DNA from: Bradyrhizobium sp. CCGB01
GTDB lineage: Bacteria > Pseudomonadota > Alphaproteobacteria > Rhizobiales > Xanthobacteraceae
NCBI RefSeq assembly: GCF_024199795.1
Contig: NZ_JANADK010000001.1
Span: 1,860,001-1,924,000 of the forward strand
Length of the DNA stretch: 64,000 nucleotides
Direction: 5' to 3'
Both the position numbers and the translations under genes were made by a program. The notes below the pieces were generated by a model. The model saw nothing but the letters and a program-made list of their open reading frames with translations, searched no databases and had not been told where the DNA came from. Numbering within the stretch: position 1 is the first letter of the stretch; every line of letters begins with the position of its first letter. Positions 8,632 through 17,241 of this stretch are shown here, piece after piece.

Positions 8632-9262
8632 GATCTAACGACCCCTCGACAAGCTTCTTCAAGACCCAGCGCCACAACTCACGAACTTCCTCCGAGGCTC
8701 TTCCCTCTTGTGCAAACTCGGTCACGCCTAATCCTGACCCAAGCGCGTCCTGGTGGTCATTGCGCTGTCCGACATAGGGAAGCGCAAGCACCCCGAGCGA
8801 ATTGAGCGATGTTGCAGCTTCACTCAAGCGGCAACCCCGCGGCGGCGCCTGATTAAGGACGAAAGCGAATCGGCGGTTGAGCCTACGAATAGCAATCAGC
8901 GTCGGTATCGCAGCTTCGATGTCGGCCAGGCTCGGACGCACAGGGATCAGGCAAAGATTGGCCCTCGCGATGGCGAGCACGGCCAGTGCATTGTTCGTGG
9001 CGGCGGTATCGATGACAGTAAGCCAGGTTCCCTCAGCTTCAAGGCTGTCGAGAGCCACTTCAATTTCGGCGGGATCGGAGATCCGAACGACCCGCGGATA
9101 GAGGTGGCCGCGTCGCTCTTTCCATTTTGAAATCGTGCCTTGTGGATCCGCCTCAACAATTGCGACGCGCTCCCCGTTCTCCATCGCTGCGACTGCAATT
9201 CCAACCGCCAGCGTGCTCTTGCCGCTTCCGCCTTTTTGGGTGATCAGAGCAAGGACATACAT
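8600..9262 (-). CDS. ParA/MinD-family partitioning ATPase
   Basis: The 220-residue protein opens MYVLALITQKGGSGKSTLAV, with the deviant Walker A motif KGGSGKST at residues 9-17 that defines the ParA/MinD group. Walker A' follows as VEADPQGT (about 40) and a Walker B-like segment as LTVIDTAA. An upstream in-frame ATG at 9361 would add 33 residues not typical of the family, so the ATG at 9262 was chosen. Single-domain ParA proteins of this length position plasmids, chromosomal regions or protein clusters. There is no parB or parS-like array here; the only partner is the overlapping 316-residue gene downstream. Confidence 0.85.
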   Translation of the reverse strand: MYVLALITQKGGSGKSTLAVGIAVAAMENGERVAIVEADPQGTISKWKERRGHLYPRVVRISDPAEIEVALDSLEAEGTWLTVIDTAATNNALAVLAIARANLCLIPVRPSLADIEAAIPTLIAIRRLNRRFAFVLNQAPPRGCRLSEAATSLNSLGVLALPYVGQRNDHQDALGSGLGVTEFAQEGRASEEVRELWRWVLKKLVEGSLDHEPHTEKAPC

Positions 9263-9534
9263 ATCCTGCGCTTCCCGAATGACAACGAGATCGCATGAGT
9301 CGTTGAAAAAGCTGAGCCTACCAATCGGTGACCTACCACTCCCCAGCGTGAATCGCATCAAGAGCGAACGTGGAACTCACAACCAAATCGAGTCCCCGCC
9401 ACGAACGATATACCGCGCTATATGTTGCCCAACGATTGCTTTGGCCCTCAGTCAACTACCAACCATTGGGAATGGATGGGAAGATGATCACGTGGCAATC
9501 CTCGTCCAGTAACCCCCACCGCCGGATGAGAGGT

Positions 9535-10530
9535 TGTCCTTTTTACGAGCTTCAGTTTTCCCGTATGCCGCATTCACCTGACGAGAAACTGACGACTCCA
9601 ATGGAGGGCGAGATCATTTGTCAACCCGCGCAGGCGCGGCTGGAGAGGGGGAGCCGGCCAGCGGTTGGGCGGCGGGCGGTGAGGGGCGCGTCGGACGCGA
9701 GACTGTAGCGGCCAGCGGAGGGCTCGTTCTCGTTCAGCACATCCACAAAACGCGCGTGTAGCGTTATCTCATGCTTTGATCCGTCAAGCAGAACACGAAG
9801 GCGGTAGCGCGTTCCGCCAGATCCGAGAACAAAACCATGTCGGCCGACCATTCTGGGACCCGCTGCTGCGTTCACGATAATCCGTTGCCCTTTCACCATC
9901 TCATTTTTGACGAGTGTGAGGTCCAGTGGCTTTGCCAGGCTGCGTCTGTTTGGCGGAGGCATGGTGGAAACTTAGCGCCGCCGGTCGCATGCAAGGAGTT
10001 TCCTCGTCGTACCAGGTAGTTTGCGATCAGTAGCCTGACAGCCGGGATGACAGTAGCAATCTCGCGGATCATTTGGACCTCAAAACGTTCATTTACCTCA
10101 CGAGACGATCAAATCGTCAAGCCTCGTTGTGTTGCGCTCGGACGAGAAGGCCGCCCGAAAGAGATGCATCGGCTCGCGCCGCAGCGGAGCGCATTCGGGG
10201 TCGCACGCAGCTCGCGGCCGAGTCTATCATTAAGGTTGGCCGCAAGTTGGTTGAAGAGAAGGCACTTGGTCATGGCAATTTTCTTGCCATTGGTTGAGGC
10301 TTAGTTCGGCTGGGGAATTAAGACGGCCGATCGATACATGATGATAACCAACGGATACGGAGAAAATTGGACATGCGTGTCCGATTTGAAATACAGAGCA
10401 CTCCTTTCTTCGTCGTCTGCAGAACCAGAAGTCCGCCGTCAAGTCGAGGGCCGCGCGACGCGTGGCGAGAAAGCAACGAACTGTATATATCGTTTCGTCC
10501 GGCTTTTGAGCAAACCGCATTCGCGCTAAG
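9535..10530 (+). pseudogene. DUF3102-like protein, broken and interrupted (cassette copy 2)
   Basis: The 5' part at about 9538-9650 matches copy 1 almost base for base (ACGAGCTTCAGTTTTCCCGT, then MPHSPDEKLTTPMEGEIICQ). The similarity stops and resumes after about 500 bp at 10195-10300 (AAESIIKVGRKLVEEKALG, then GHGNFL) and again at about 10420-10480 (EPEVRRQVEGRATRGEKATN). The inserted stretch holds the small minus-strand gene at 9621-9962. The copy is dead through the interruption and frameshifts, but it shows that the cassette was duplicated as a unit with the DUF3892-like gene and repeat. Confidence 0.6.
9621..9962 (-). CDS. small basic hypothetical protein, possibly starting at 9899
   Basis: The core from the internal ATG at 9899 reads VKGQRIIVNAAAGPRMVGR, GFVLGSGGTRYRLRVLLDGS and HARFVDVLNE: an alternating beta pattern with a Gly-rich turn that looks like a compact KOW/SH3-like barrel of about 60 residues. 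I recall similar short Bradyrhizobium proteins but no function. The frame can also start at 9962. The residues after NENEP (low-complexity Arg/Ala) may be out-of-family sequence caused by loss of the original stop. It sits inside the interruption of DUF3102 copy 2. Confidence 0.45.
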   Translation of the reverse strand: MPPPNRRSLAKPLDLTLVKNEMVKGQRIIVNAAAGPRMVGRHGFVLGSGGTRYRLRVLLDGSKHEITLHARFVDVLNENEPSAGRYSLASDAPLTARRPTAGRLPLSSRACAG

Positions 10531-10558
10531 AGTAGATGTTGCTGAATATCGCGGACAC

Positions 10559-10823
10559 TCAGGCAATAGAGGAATGTTTGGATGAATATCGTCCGCCGCC
10601 GTCTTGATGAACTTGTACCGCTCGTGCGTGGTCCACGACATAAACTCCGCGGCCGTTTTCTTCGACATAGAACTCCCACTCGTTGCTCTTCTCGGATAGC
10701 CTGATCGAGGGATCGCTTCCACTGCGTTCCGTCGGGGTTTGCTCCGCCATCATGTGAGAATCTTTCGTGAGGGTTCTTTCTGTCCGTCTTGTTGACGTAG
10801 CGAATGCGTGCGCGTTTGGTCAT
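10559..10823 (-). pseudogene. DUF3892-like protein, frameshifted (cassette copy 2)
   Basis: The ATG at 10823 opens TKRARIRYVNKTDRKNPHER and GGANPDGTQWKRSLDQAI, closely matching the intact copy at 4289-4573. A deletion near 10690 then shifts the frame, and the family sequence continues in a neighbouring frame as NEWEFYVEENGRGVYVV, followed by further slips around the HxGxKYxKT region. It shares with copy 1 the convergent DUF3102-like gene and the repeat upstream. Confidence 0.65.
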
Positions 10824-10859
10824 TCACGTCTCCTGAATCTGGCAAAAGGTTGAGGACCA

Positions 10860-11135
10860 GCCGGTTGGATTAGGCGGCCACCAATCTAGGTAGGTACGCT
10901 GCAGTGCTTTTCCGTGATACAACTTCGCGGCTCCCGGGGCCCTGCCGTCACCGCCGGGAGCCGGTGGTCAGCTTTGCCATTCAAGGTGGCCAGGCCGGCC
11001 ACTGAAGTTAGCGGCGCGTGATAGGGACAGCGCTTGCGTGCTTGCGACGCCCCAAAGCGCCGAGTCACGTTGTTGCTAACTTCACCGGCAGCGCGAGCGC
11101 GGTAGGGACAGCGTCGGCTACGCGACCTATCGACG
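10860..11135. repeat. dispersed palindromic repeat, copy R2
   Basis: The same order of blocks as in R1: ATTAGGCGGCCACCAATC, then GGTCAGCTTTGCCATT, then GTTAGCGGCGCGTGATAGGG and GCGCCGAGTCACGTTGTTGC ending in TAAC, then GCGAGCGCGGTAGGGACAGC. The GTTAGC...GCTAAC ends are inverted. R2 also carries an extra GC-rich hairpin (GGCTCCCGGGGCC...CCGGGAGCC) at about 10930-10962 that R1 lacks. Confidence 0.6.
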
Positions 11136-11169
11136 CCGAGTCGCGCTCGACGCGCTGCTTCCGTGGCGA

Positions 11170-11836
11170 GGATAGCTCACTGCGCCCCCTATGTTTTTCG
11201 CCCTACCGGGTGGCGACACAAACTCGGTTACAAGGTGGGTGGTCAGTAGAATCTTGGTTGGCTCATAGATGGTGAAGAACCTTGACGATCTCGGGCGTAT
11301 GGCAGAGGTCGAAATCAACGAGTGCCGAGATCATAGTTGAGCAGCTCGATGGCGAGATCACTGTCGCAGTCGCCGGCGTTGTGGGCGTTTATTTGCAGCT
11401 AACGGCAGATAGTCGCGCAAGCTCTCTCGTGCCATGGCCGTGGCCGCGAAGAATGCGCAGAAATTTACCGCGTCAGTTGAGACGTAGTGGCTACTTTCTC
11501 ACCGAGTGCTCTTGCATAAAGCGCGTGGCACGCACGCGCGCTCGCTCCAGCATGGCTTCCTTGCTTTCGCAGCGGCAAGCTTGGCCCTTGGTGTAGCCAT
11601 TGTTATTTGGGCTCCATGCCGATAGCGTAGGTCCAAGCGAATGCCCGGTGCCGCGCGTGAGGCTATGGTGGAATCAACCGGTGCTCGCACCACAGCCCGC
11701 GCAAGGGTCCAGCGGTTGCCGTTACCCGTCTTGTAGCCGGCCGGTTGAGCAGGCCCGTAATCAGGTCGTCGCTGATGTCGCTCGAACAGCTCGCCATCGC
11801 AGAGCGCACTTGCCGACTGAAAGGTAGGGTCCCAAG
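11170..11836. other. about 660 bp without a recognised gene
   Basis: Open frames here are short and lack ribosome binding sites. One plus-strand stretch near 11552-11610 reads like a hydrophobic signal-type segment (FAAASLALGVAIVIWA) but runs into stops on both sides. No RNA gene or clear terminator was seen. Confidence 0.35.
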
Positions 11837-12295
11837 ATGGACGAGATCGTTACCAGGAGAGTGACCGCTGCAGATGCAGAAACCGTCGGCCGCTTTGTCG
11901 ATTCACTTTTGGTCGAACTAAGGGGCGAACCGTCCGATGCAAGTCGCAGGATCAACAGCGCGCGAGCACTTTTGGCGGACAGCAGTAATTATCTTGGGTT
12001 TCTTGCAGAAAAGAGTGCCGGGCCGCTCGGGCTCATGATGATTATCGAATTCGCCGCCGTCTACACGCTCGGTATAGCTGGGACGATCACCGAATTGTAC
12101 GTTTTGCCGGCGTATCGCTCGAACGGCGTCGCCGAGCGGCTGCTTGGCGCTGCGATCGCACATGGCAAGATGCGCGGCTGGAATAGGCTCGAGGTGGGCG
12201 CGCCCAGGCAACCAGCGTGGCAACGATCTCTTAAGTTCTACAAGCGCAACGGGTTCACCGAAATCGGGCCGCGCTTAGGCTTGAAACTTGGCTGA
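11837..12295 (+). CDS. GNAT-family N-acetyltransferase
   Basis: The 152-residue protein has the GNAT layout: an N-terminal strand-helix (IVTRRVTAADAETVGRFVD), a central strand (GTITELYVLPAYRSNGVAERLL) that contains the acetyl-CoA-binding motif A in the form YRSNGVAERLLGAA, and the C-terminal 'FYKRNGF' strand found in most members. It acetylates an unknown small molecule or peptide amine with acetyl-CoA. The start is supported by AAAGGTAGGG about 7 bases upstream. It is a single-gene unit between decayed regions and appears complete; substrate is not predictable. Confidence 0.85.
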   Translation: MDEIVTRRVTAADAETVGRFVDSLLVELRGEPSDASRRINSARALLADSSNYLGFLAEKSAGPLGLMMIIEFAAVYTLGIAGTITELYVLPAYRSNGVAERLLGAAIAHGKMRGWNRLEVGAPRQPAWQRSLKFYKRNGFTEIGPRLGLKLG

Positions 12296-12389
12296 CCGGT
12301 TGGTGCCGCCTATCTCATCGCGCGCTCAGCTTAACATGAATCCCGACGGCGGCAAAAACCGAGCGACAATAGGATTTATGGAGGCACCT

Positions 12390-13795
12390 CATGTTCGACA
12401 CGGCAACCGCCGCGCTTTGCGGCGCTCCTCGACGAAGTCCGCGAAGCGTCTCGCACGGGGATGTCCCGGGTTCTGTTCAGTTTCTGAAGAGGTCGGGGTT
12501 GCCCACCTTTAGCCGGTAGGCGCAGGGTGCTGATTCCACAAGTAGAGCAAGCCGTGACGAGAGATATCACACCGGCTGTTTGGCCGGCGACCGGGGCTGT
12601 GGACGAAGCGTTTGCAGAAGTGCGGGCGAGCTTCGATCGGTTCTGCCTTGCGGCGGGGATCGAGGCGCTCGGCACGATGATGGAGGCGGATGAGACGGCG
12701 GCCGGAGGGCCGCGCCACGGTCGCGATGCGGCGCGGCGGGCGCATCGTTGGGACGGATCGGTTTCCGCGGCGGCAAGATCGAGGTCCAGCGCCCGCGGGT
12801 TCGGGGGTGGACGGCCGCGAGGTGACGATCCCGAGCTGAGAAACGGCGGAGGAGGATTGGCTCGGTCGCTAGGCGATGAATCTGCTGATCAATGTGTCGA
12901 CGCGCCGGTTCGGCCGCGCTGTCCGGCTGTCCGAGGGTGACGTGCCGGCACCGCCCGGATCGGGGATTCGAAGTCGGCGGCCTCGCGGAGGTTCGTAGCG
13001 CTGTCGGCGGCGCGGCTGACGGACTTCATGGCTACCGACCTGTCCGCGCTCGACCTTCTGGTGGTCCAAATCGACGGTCTGCATCTCGGCGACGATCTCG
13101 TGCTGGTCGCCGCGATTGGGGTTGACGGCGAAGGCAACAAGCATCCGCTGGCGCTGGCGGAAGGGGCGACCGAGAATGCCGCAATGGTCCAGGCTCTGCT
13201 GGACAATCGGTATCGCGCCGGCTTGCCCACCGACGGTGCCAAGACTGTTCATCGCCGACGGCGCGAAGGCGTTTGTCGAAGGCGTCCGCCGCACCCTCCG
13301 TTCGGCCGCTGTGATCCAGCGCTGCAGATCCACAGAGCGCGCAGCATCGTGGAACGCCTGTCGAAAGAGCATCATGCGCCACCCGTCGGGTGCTGCGTCA
13401 GGCCTGGGAGCTCGATGAAGCCGACAAGGCTGAAAAATTGATCCGCAATCTCGCGCGTCGACTCGACCAGCAATGGCCCGGCGTAGCGGCCAGCGTCCTC
13501 GAAGGCCTCGACGAAATCCTGACTGAAGTTGCCGAAGGAGCTTCGTCGATCGCTCGCCTGTACCAACATCGCCGAGAACATGATGGGCACCATTCGCCGC
13601 GTCACGCGCAACGTCAAATGCCGGCGGGACGCCGGTATGGCCTTGCGATGGGCCGCGGCCGGCATGATCGAGGCCAACAAGGGCTTCCAACGATTGAAGG
13701 CGCATAAGCAATTGTCAGTTCTGTGTGCCGCCCTTCAGGCTCGCCACAATCGCATGACGATCAACCCCATCGCCCACGTCAAGAGGGCCGCGTAA
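12390..13795 (+). mobile_element. IS256-family transposase, heavily frameshifted
   Basis: Pieces of an IS256 (mutator-type) transposase follow in order over three frames: the N-terminus (VLFRFLKR-like; QVEQAVTRDITPAVWPATGA), the catalytic strand FMATDLSALDLLVVQIDGLH with its first Asp, ALAEGATENAAMVQALLDN, the second Asp (LFIADGAKAF), and the C-terminus (NIAENMMGTIRRVTRNVKCR, ending at 13795). At least five frame changes interrupt it. The family is normally about 400 residues, which the 1.4 kb would cover, so the element decayed by small indels rather than deletion. Confidence 0.85.
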
Positions 13796-13914
13796 CATTC
13801 ATTCCGGCAACGCCGGCCCGACGCAATTCAACACGGACCGGGACATCTCCTCCGCGGCATCAGAACCGGGGTTAAGAGCATCTCGAAGGAGTTCTTCGGA
13901 ATGCTTCCAACTAG

Positions 13915-14170
13915 CATCGGCTCTCCGCGATATACTCAAAACAGGCGCGGAACGTCAGAGCGCGGCCAACGATCGCATGGGGTAGCAATCCACCTCGCTC
14001 AGCCACCGCCGCAAAAGAGCTCTATTGTTCTTCGCTGTCGAGCTCAATTGAGTCAGAATCGTCAAAATCCAAGAGAGCCGGCATGCCAGCAGTGATTCGC
14101 CTTGTATTTCTGCGTTTTTTTTAACCACTTGCAAATTCTTTGCAGCGGCGTCATCGGTGTGATCCACATC
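13915..14170 (-). pseudogene. remnant of the 202-residue family found intact at 29087-29695
   Basis: The minus strand reads NLQVVKKNAEIQGESLLACR, then LLRRWLSEVDCYPMRSLAAL and, after a 1-base slip, LTFRACFEYIAESR. This parallels the intact protein at 29087-29695 (PLQIISDWLEKQDAEVQSE; LRQWLTEVNLPTYTVLSRAL; FRSCFEHFAERR). Only the central third remains. It shows that the family had at least two copies in this region. Confidence 0.55.
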
Positions 14171-14235
14171 TCGGCTCAAGTTGAAGCGCGTACCGACGAC
14201 GAGCCAGGTCAGTGCCACATGCCGTCATTCGCTAT

Positions 14236-14310
14236 CCCGAACGAGGCATTCGCGCTGCCAGTGAAGTTTGCAGCGTTGTGGCTCGGCGCCGGCATACTGA
14301 CAACGATGTC
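14236..14310 (-). repeat. partial copy of the dispersed repeat, inverted (R4)
   Basis: On the minus strand, GGCGCCGAGCCACAACGCTG followed by CAAACTTCACTGGCAGCGCG resembles the right half of repeats R1 and R2 (GCGCCGAGTCACGTTGTTGC, then TAACTTCACCGGCAGCGCG). The left half was not found. It lies between the remnants of two protein families that also occur elsewhere in the window. Confidence 0.45.
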
Positions 14311-14489
14311 CCACCACAGGAGGCTAAAGTGGCGGCGGCCATGCTGCCGCCTGCATCGCAAGGCTGACAGCGTGCTCCCCGGAGGGCAACCTACGGGGTG
14401 GCCTTCAAGTTGTATCGCAGAGAAGGCCTGTAAGTCACCGACCAGAATTAGTCGGCGGCCGCTAGGAGAGTGGTTCTTTACCCGATACT

Positions 14490-14620
14490 CTCTAGGCCGA
14501 TCGGAGCATATGTTCGCGTGATGTGAGTCGCCGTAAAGCAGGTAATCTTGCTTGTAAAACAAAAGCTGATGTTGAAGCGAGGATATCTCCCACGGATTCT
14601 TGCAGGCCGAAGTACGGGCC
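14490..14620 (-). pseudogene. remnant of the 128-residue family (intact at 39944 and 41359)
   Basis: The minus strand near 14583-14500 reads RFNISF, and then, with frame slips, a stretch corresponding to the conserved C-terminal 'YxLTxxHIxQxYxRIEEP' of the two intact copies (here ITCFTATHITRTYAPIG). The DNA alignment with 41395-41500 is clear though diverged (ACGGCGACTCACATCACGCG against ACGGCAGCTCACATCATCCA). The N-terminal two thirds are missing. Confidence 0.45.
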
Positions 14621-14901
14621 GCATTGGAATCTTCCTGTCTGTTGACACGAATACAGGCGTGGCCGGTTAGTACATCAACATTGGCTACACCTTGGGGCTA
14701 GCAATATCAGCCCTTGCTCGGAGCAGGGCCCATTACGGCATCTAGGGCTGAGACTCGATCAGAGCTAGAAGGCGACGGCGGTTGCGAGCGCCACGGCGGA
14801 CAGGGACAAGATGTAACCTGACGTAGCGTTAGATTTGCGTTTTGCATTCGCTCTGTTAAGCAGAAGGACGGCTGGGGTTAAGCTAAGGAAGTGACGCTCG
14901 A

Positions 14902-15114
14902 ATGAAAAAATGCTTGTTTGTGACTGCGACCGCCATCGCGCTTGCAGCGACGGGGCCGGCTTTCGTCGCTGAGGCCGCAGGACGGGCCGACACCAATGCA
15001 CAGCTCGACGATCCCTCAGGTTTTTGCAGCTCCAGCCCGTCGACGGAATGGCTCTGCCGAGTTTTTTCTTGCTTAACCGACCCGGAGTGCGTCCTAGGGT
15101 CCGTATCTAATTAA
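14902..15114 (+). CDS. small secreted Cys-containing protein, 70 aa (passenger gene, copy A)
   Basis: The ATG at 14902 is preceded by GGAAGTGACGCTCGA. Residues 1-26 form a clear signal peptide (MKKC, hydrophobic core LFVTATAIALAATGPAFVA, cleavage likely after AEA). The mature part of about 44 residues is acidic to neutral and has four cysteines (GFCSSS, WLCRV, SCLTD, ECVLG), enough for two disulfides. The family was not recognised. It is bounded by two direct copies of an IS end and is repeated without visible change at 63479. It may be a periplasmic or secreted peptide; a symbiotic role is only a speculation from location. Confidence 0.65.
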   Translation: MKKCLFVTATAIALAATGPAFVAEAAGRADTNAQLDDPSGFCSSSPSTEWLCRVFSCLTDPECVLGSVSN

Positions 15115-15128
15115 GGGCTGAGACTCGA

Positions 15129-15902
15129 TCAGAGCCAGAAGGCGACGGCGGTTGCGAGCGCCACGGCGGACAGGAAATTGGCGGCGAGCTTGTCATAGCG
15201 GGTATGGACGCGCCGGAAGTCCTTGAGGCGGCAGAAGGCGTTCTCGATCAAGTGGCGGCCCCGGTAGCGCTGCTTGTCATATCGGATGGTGCGCCGGCGG
15301 TTGCGGCGGCCGGGTCTGACGGGCGTGGCGCCCGCTTGGCGGGCGAGGCGGCGTAACCGGTCGGCGTCATAGCCTTTGTCACCCAGCAGGTATCGCATCG
15401 GCCCGGCCCGTTCGAGAAGCGCGGCAGCGGCCTTCATGTCGCTGACATTGCCGGGTGTCAGCATCAGGGCATAGGGACGGCCAATGACGTCAGTGAGCGC
15501 GTGGACCTTGGTCGTCCAGCCGCCGCGCGAGCGACCGATCGCCTGGGCCGCACGCCCCCCTTTGCTCCGAACGCCGCGCGTTGCGCCTTGATGTAGGTGC
15601 TGTCGATGGCGGTGCTCTTCGTGACCGCCCCTGCCTCCACCAGCGCGTCGAGCAGCTTGAGCCAGAAGCCTCGGCGCGACCAGCGGTTGAACCGATTGTA
15701 AATCGTTGTCGAAGGTCCGTAGTCGGGCCGGGCAATTGCACCAGCGGCAACCGACCTTGAGCACGTGCAGGATGCCGGAGATCACGCGTCGGTCATCGAC
15801 GCGCCGCGCGCCGGGCTGGTTCTTCGGCAGATGCGGCTCGATCGCCGCCCACGCCGCATCCGACAACCAGAACAACGCCATACGTCGCCTCCCGAGATCC
15901 AC
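15129..15902 (-). pseudogene. IS5-family transposase, copy A, with a double frameshift
   Basis: The N-terminus (FWLSDAAWAAIEPHLPKNQP) and the C-terminus (GGWTTKVHALTDVIGRPYAL, LLGDKGYDADRLRRLARQAG, HLIENAFCRLKDF, ending LSAVALATAVAFWL) are in one frame. Between about 15555 and 15735 the family sequence lies in another frame (TTIYNRFNRWSRRGFWLKLL and STAIDSTYIKAQ), which includes the first catalytic Asp. Two compensating indels therefore replace about 60 residues of the core, so the open frame looks intact but should be inactive unless ribosomes shift twice. The likely start is the ATG at 15881. Confidence 0.8.
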
Positions 15903-15962
15903 ACCCTCTGAGAATCAGGAAAACCGAACCTGCTCAACCCGCTGATTGGGTTTTGACCCTAG

Positions 15963-17169
15963 TATCTACGCTTAACGGATTCATGTCGGTTGGGCGGAGC
16001 GGATGAGGTGCATTTATGACGCACGACTCCGACGGTGATGGCATTCGAGCCTCAGCGCGGATCATACCGGGCGCGGCTTGTGTTCGATCGCGATATCGGC
16101 CAGCTCTGCCAAAGAGCGCCCGATTTCGGCGGTCGGGATCAGAACCCGCGCGCCGTACCGCTTTTTTTGACACTTCAATTAAGTATCCAGGCCAATCCGG
16201 AACGAGAGTTGTCTAGGCGGCCGGCATCGCGACTAACCAATTCGGGTAGGCGCCTTGCGGATCTCATCCGGGATAAAATCCGGACCGGCTGCACGGGTAG
16301 AGAAATGACCGCATGCTTTGGTTTCGGCTCTGTCTCTGCCTCGGTTTCAGTCTTGGCCTACAGAGTTTGCGGGGTAGCCGGCCGGTCAGGGCGTTGACGT
16401 TCGGGCGAATGACAACGCCCTTATTGACCAGTTTAGATCAACTTGGCGAGCGCAGGATGGTGCGACGGCGGTCTCGACGGTAGCCCACTTCGTTCCCAGG
16501 GGATGGGCGGTTGGCCGAGACGGACATTGGCGAGCCCGTTGTCTTTATCATGGGCCAAACGCCGGTCTGCCAAGGACGAATATACGGTCACCTAGGAGGT
16601 AGCACCCGATGGCACAATGAAACTGTGGCTCCATATATACGAAACCAACGGAACGAGACTTGCAGGCGTTCGCACTTTCCCTTGTTGCTCACGAGTTGAT
16701 AAACAACGAAAAGGCCGTGAACCATCGCTTTCTACATGACCTCGCTGACTTTATCTTCATGACGACAACGCGAGGCAACTGAGCGATCTTCTGCGGCGCG
16801 GTCGTTGCATTTTTGGCGATCTTGTTAGGGGGCACTACTTACCGACGGTGGAGCAACAAACGGCAAAGGGCGACTTGTGGCGCGTTCAGCTTTCAGTCGA
16901 CTGCGATTTTCAGGGGACTGCTAGGCATTCTACCCGCAACGTCATCATTCTCGAAAAGCGCGATGGGTAAGATTAGAAGTCTCAATCGCTCCTGGCTCAG
17001 CGTATCATGACTATGCCCAAGATTTTGTTTGATCATACGGAACCAGAAGATCAGGAAGCAATCGAGGCGGCGACGGCAGCCGTCCGGTCTGTCGATCTCA
17101 AAGAAGGATGAACTAGCATTGATTACCATGAGTAGGACGTAGCCGATCGACCCGAGATCCCAGCACGTG
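15963..17169. other. about 1.2 kb with only doubtful small frames
   Basis: No recognised gene. A minus-to-plus scan gives short open frames without start signals. A startless plus-strand stretch near 16620-16780 reads in a protein-like way (RDLQAFALSLVAHELINNE, then HRFLHDLADFIF) but begins after a stop and is probably a remnant. An ATG at 17007 opens a 34-codon frame to 17111 (PKILFDHTEPEDQEAIEAA), without a ribosome binding site. A transposon end of the IS5 unit bounds the left side. Confidence 0.35.
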
Positions 17170-17190
17170 TGGGACGGTCTAACCGTCCCA
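17170..17190. promoter_or_regulatory. perfect palindrome upstream of the RND efflux genes, likely operator
   Basis: TGGGACGGT and ACCGTCCCA are perfect 9-bp inverted arms around a 3-base centre (CTA), 51 bases before the start of the adaptor gene. No T-tract follows, so it is not a typical terminator. RND pumps are often controlled by TetR- or MarR-type repressors that bind such dyads, but no regulator gene lies next to it. Function is inferred from position and symmetry. Confidence 0.55.
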
Positions 17191-17241
17191 TCCCAACGAA
17201 GTTGATGCAGTCCGCGATCGGCTGGCACTCAAGGAAATAAA

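Larger units (their letters stand above)
14746..15958. mobile_element. IS5-like unit carrying a passenger gene (copy A)
   Basis: The unit starts GGCTGAGACTCGATCAGAG and ends GATTGGGTTTTGACC, and both outer ends are flanked by CTAG (14742-14745 and 15959-15962), as expected for a 4-bp target duplication. It contains a 59-bp terminal sequence (14746-14804), about 310 bp with a small secreted-protein gene, a second copy of the 59-bp sequence (15116-15174, one mismatch), then the IS5-family transposase on the minus strand. The inner 59-bp copy is preceded by TTAA, not CTAG. The same arrangement, essentially identical, starts at 63323 with CTAG before it and different flanking DNA, so the whole unit appears to have moved together. 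Confidence 0.7.

Noticed and set aside
15088..15120. CCTAGGGTCCG just before the inner IS end as another IS end
   Set aside because: Only about 8 bases match the right terminal repeat, and the order of elements does not need it.
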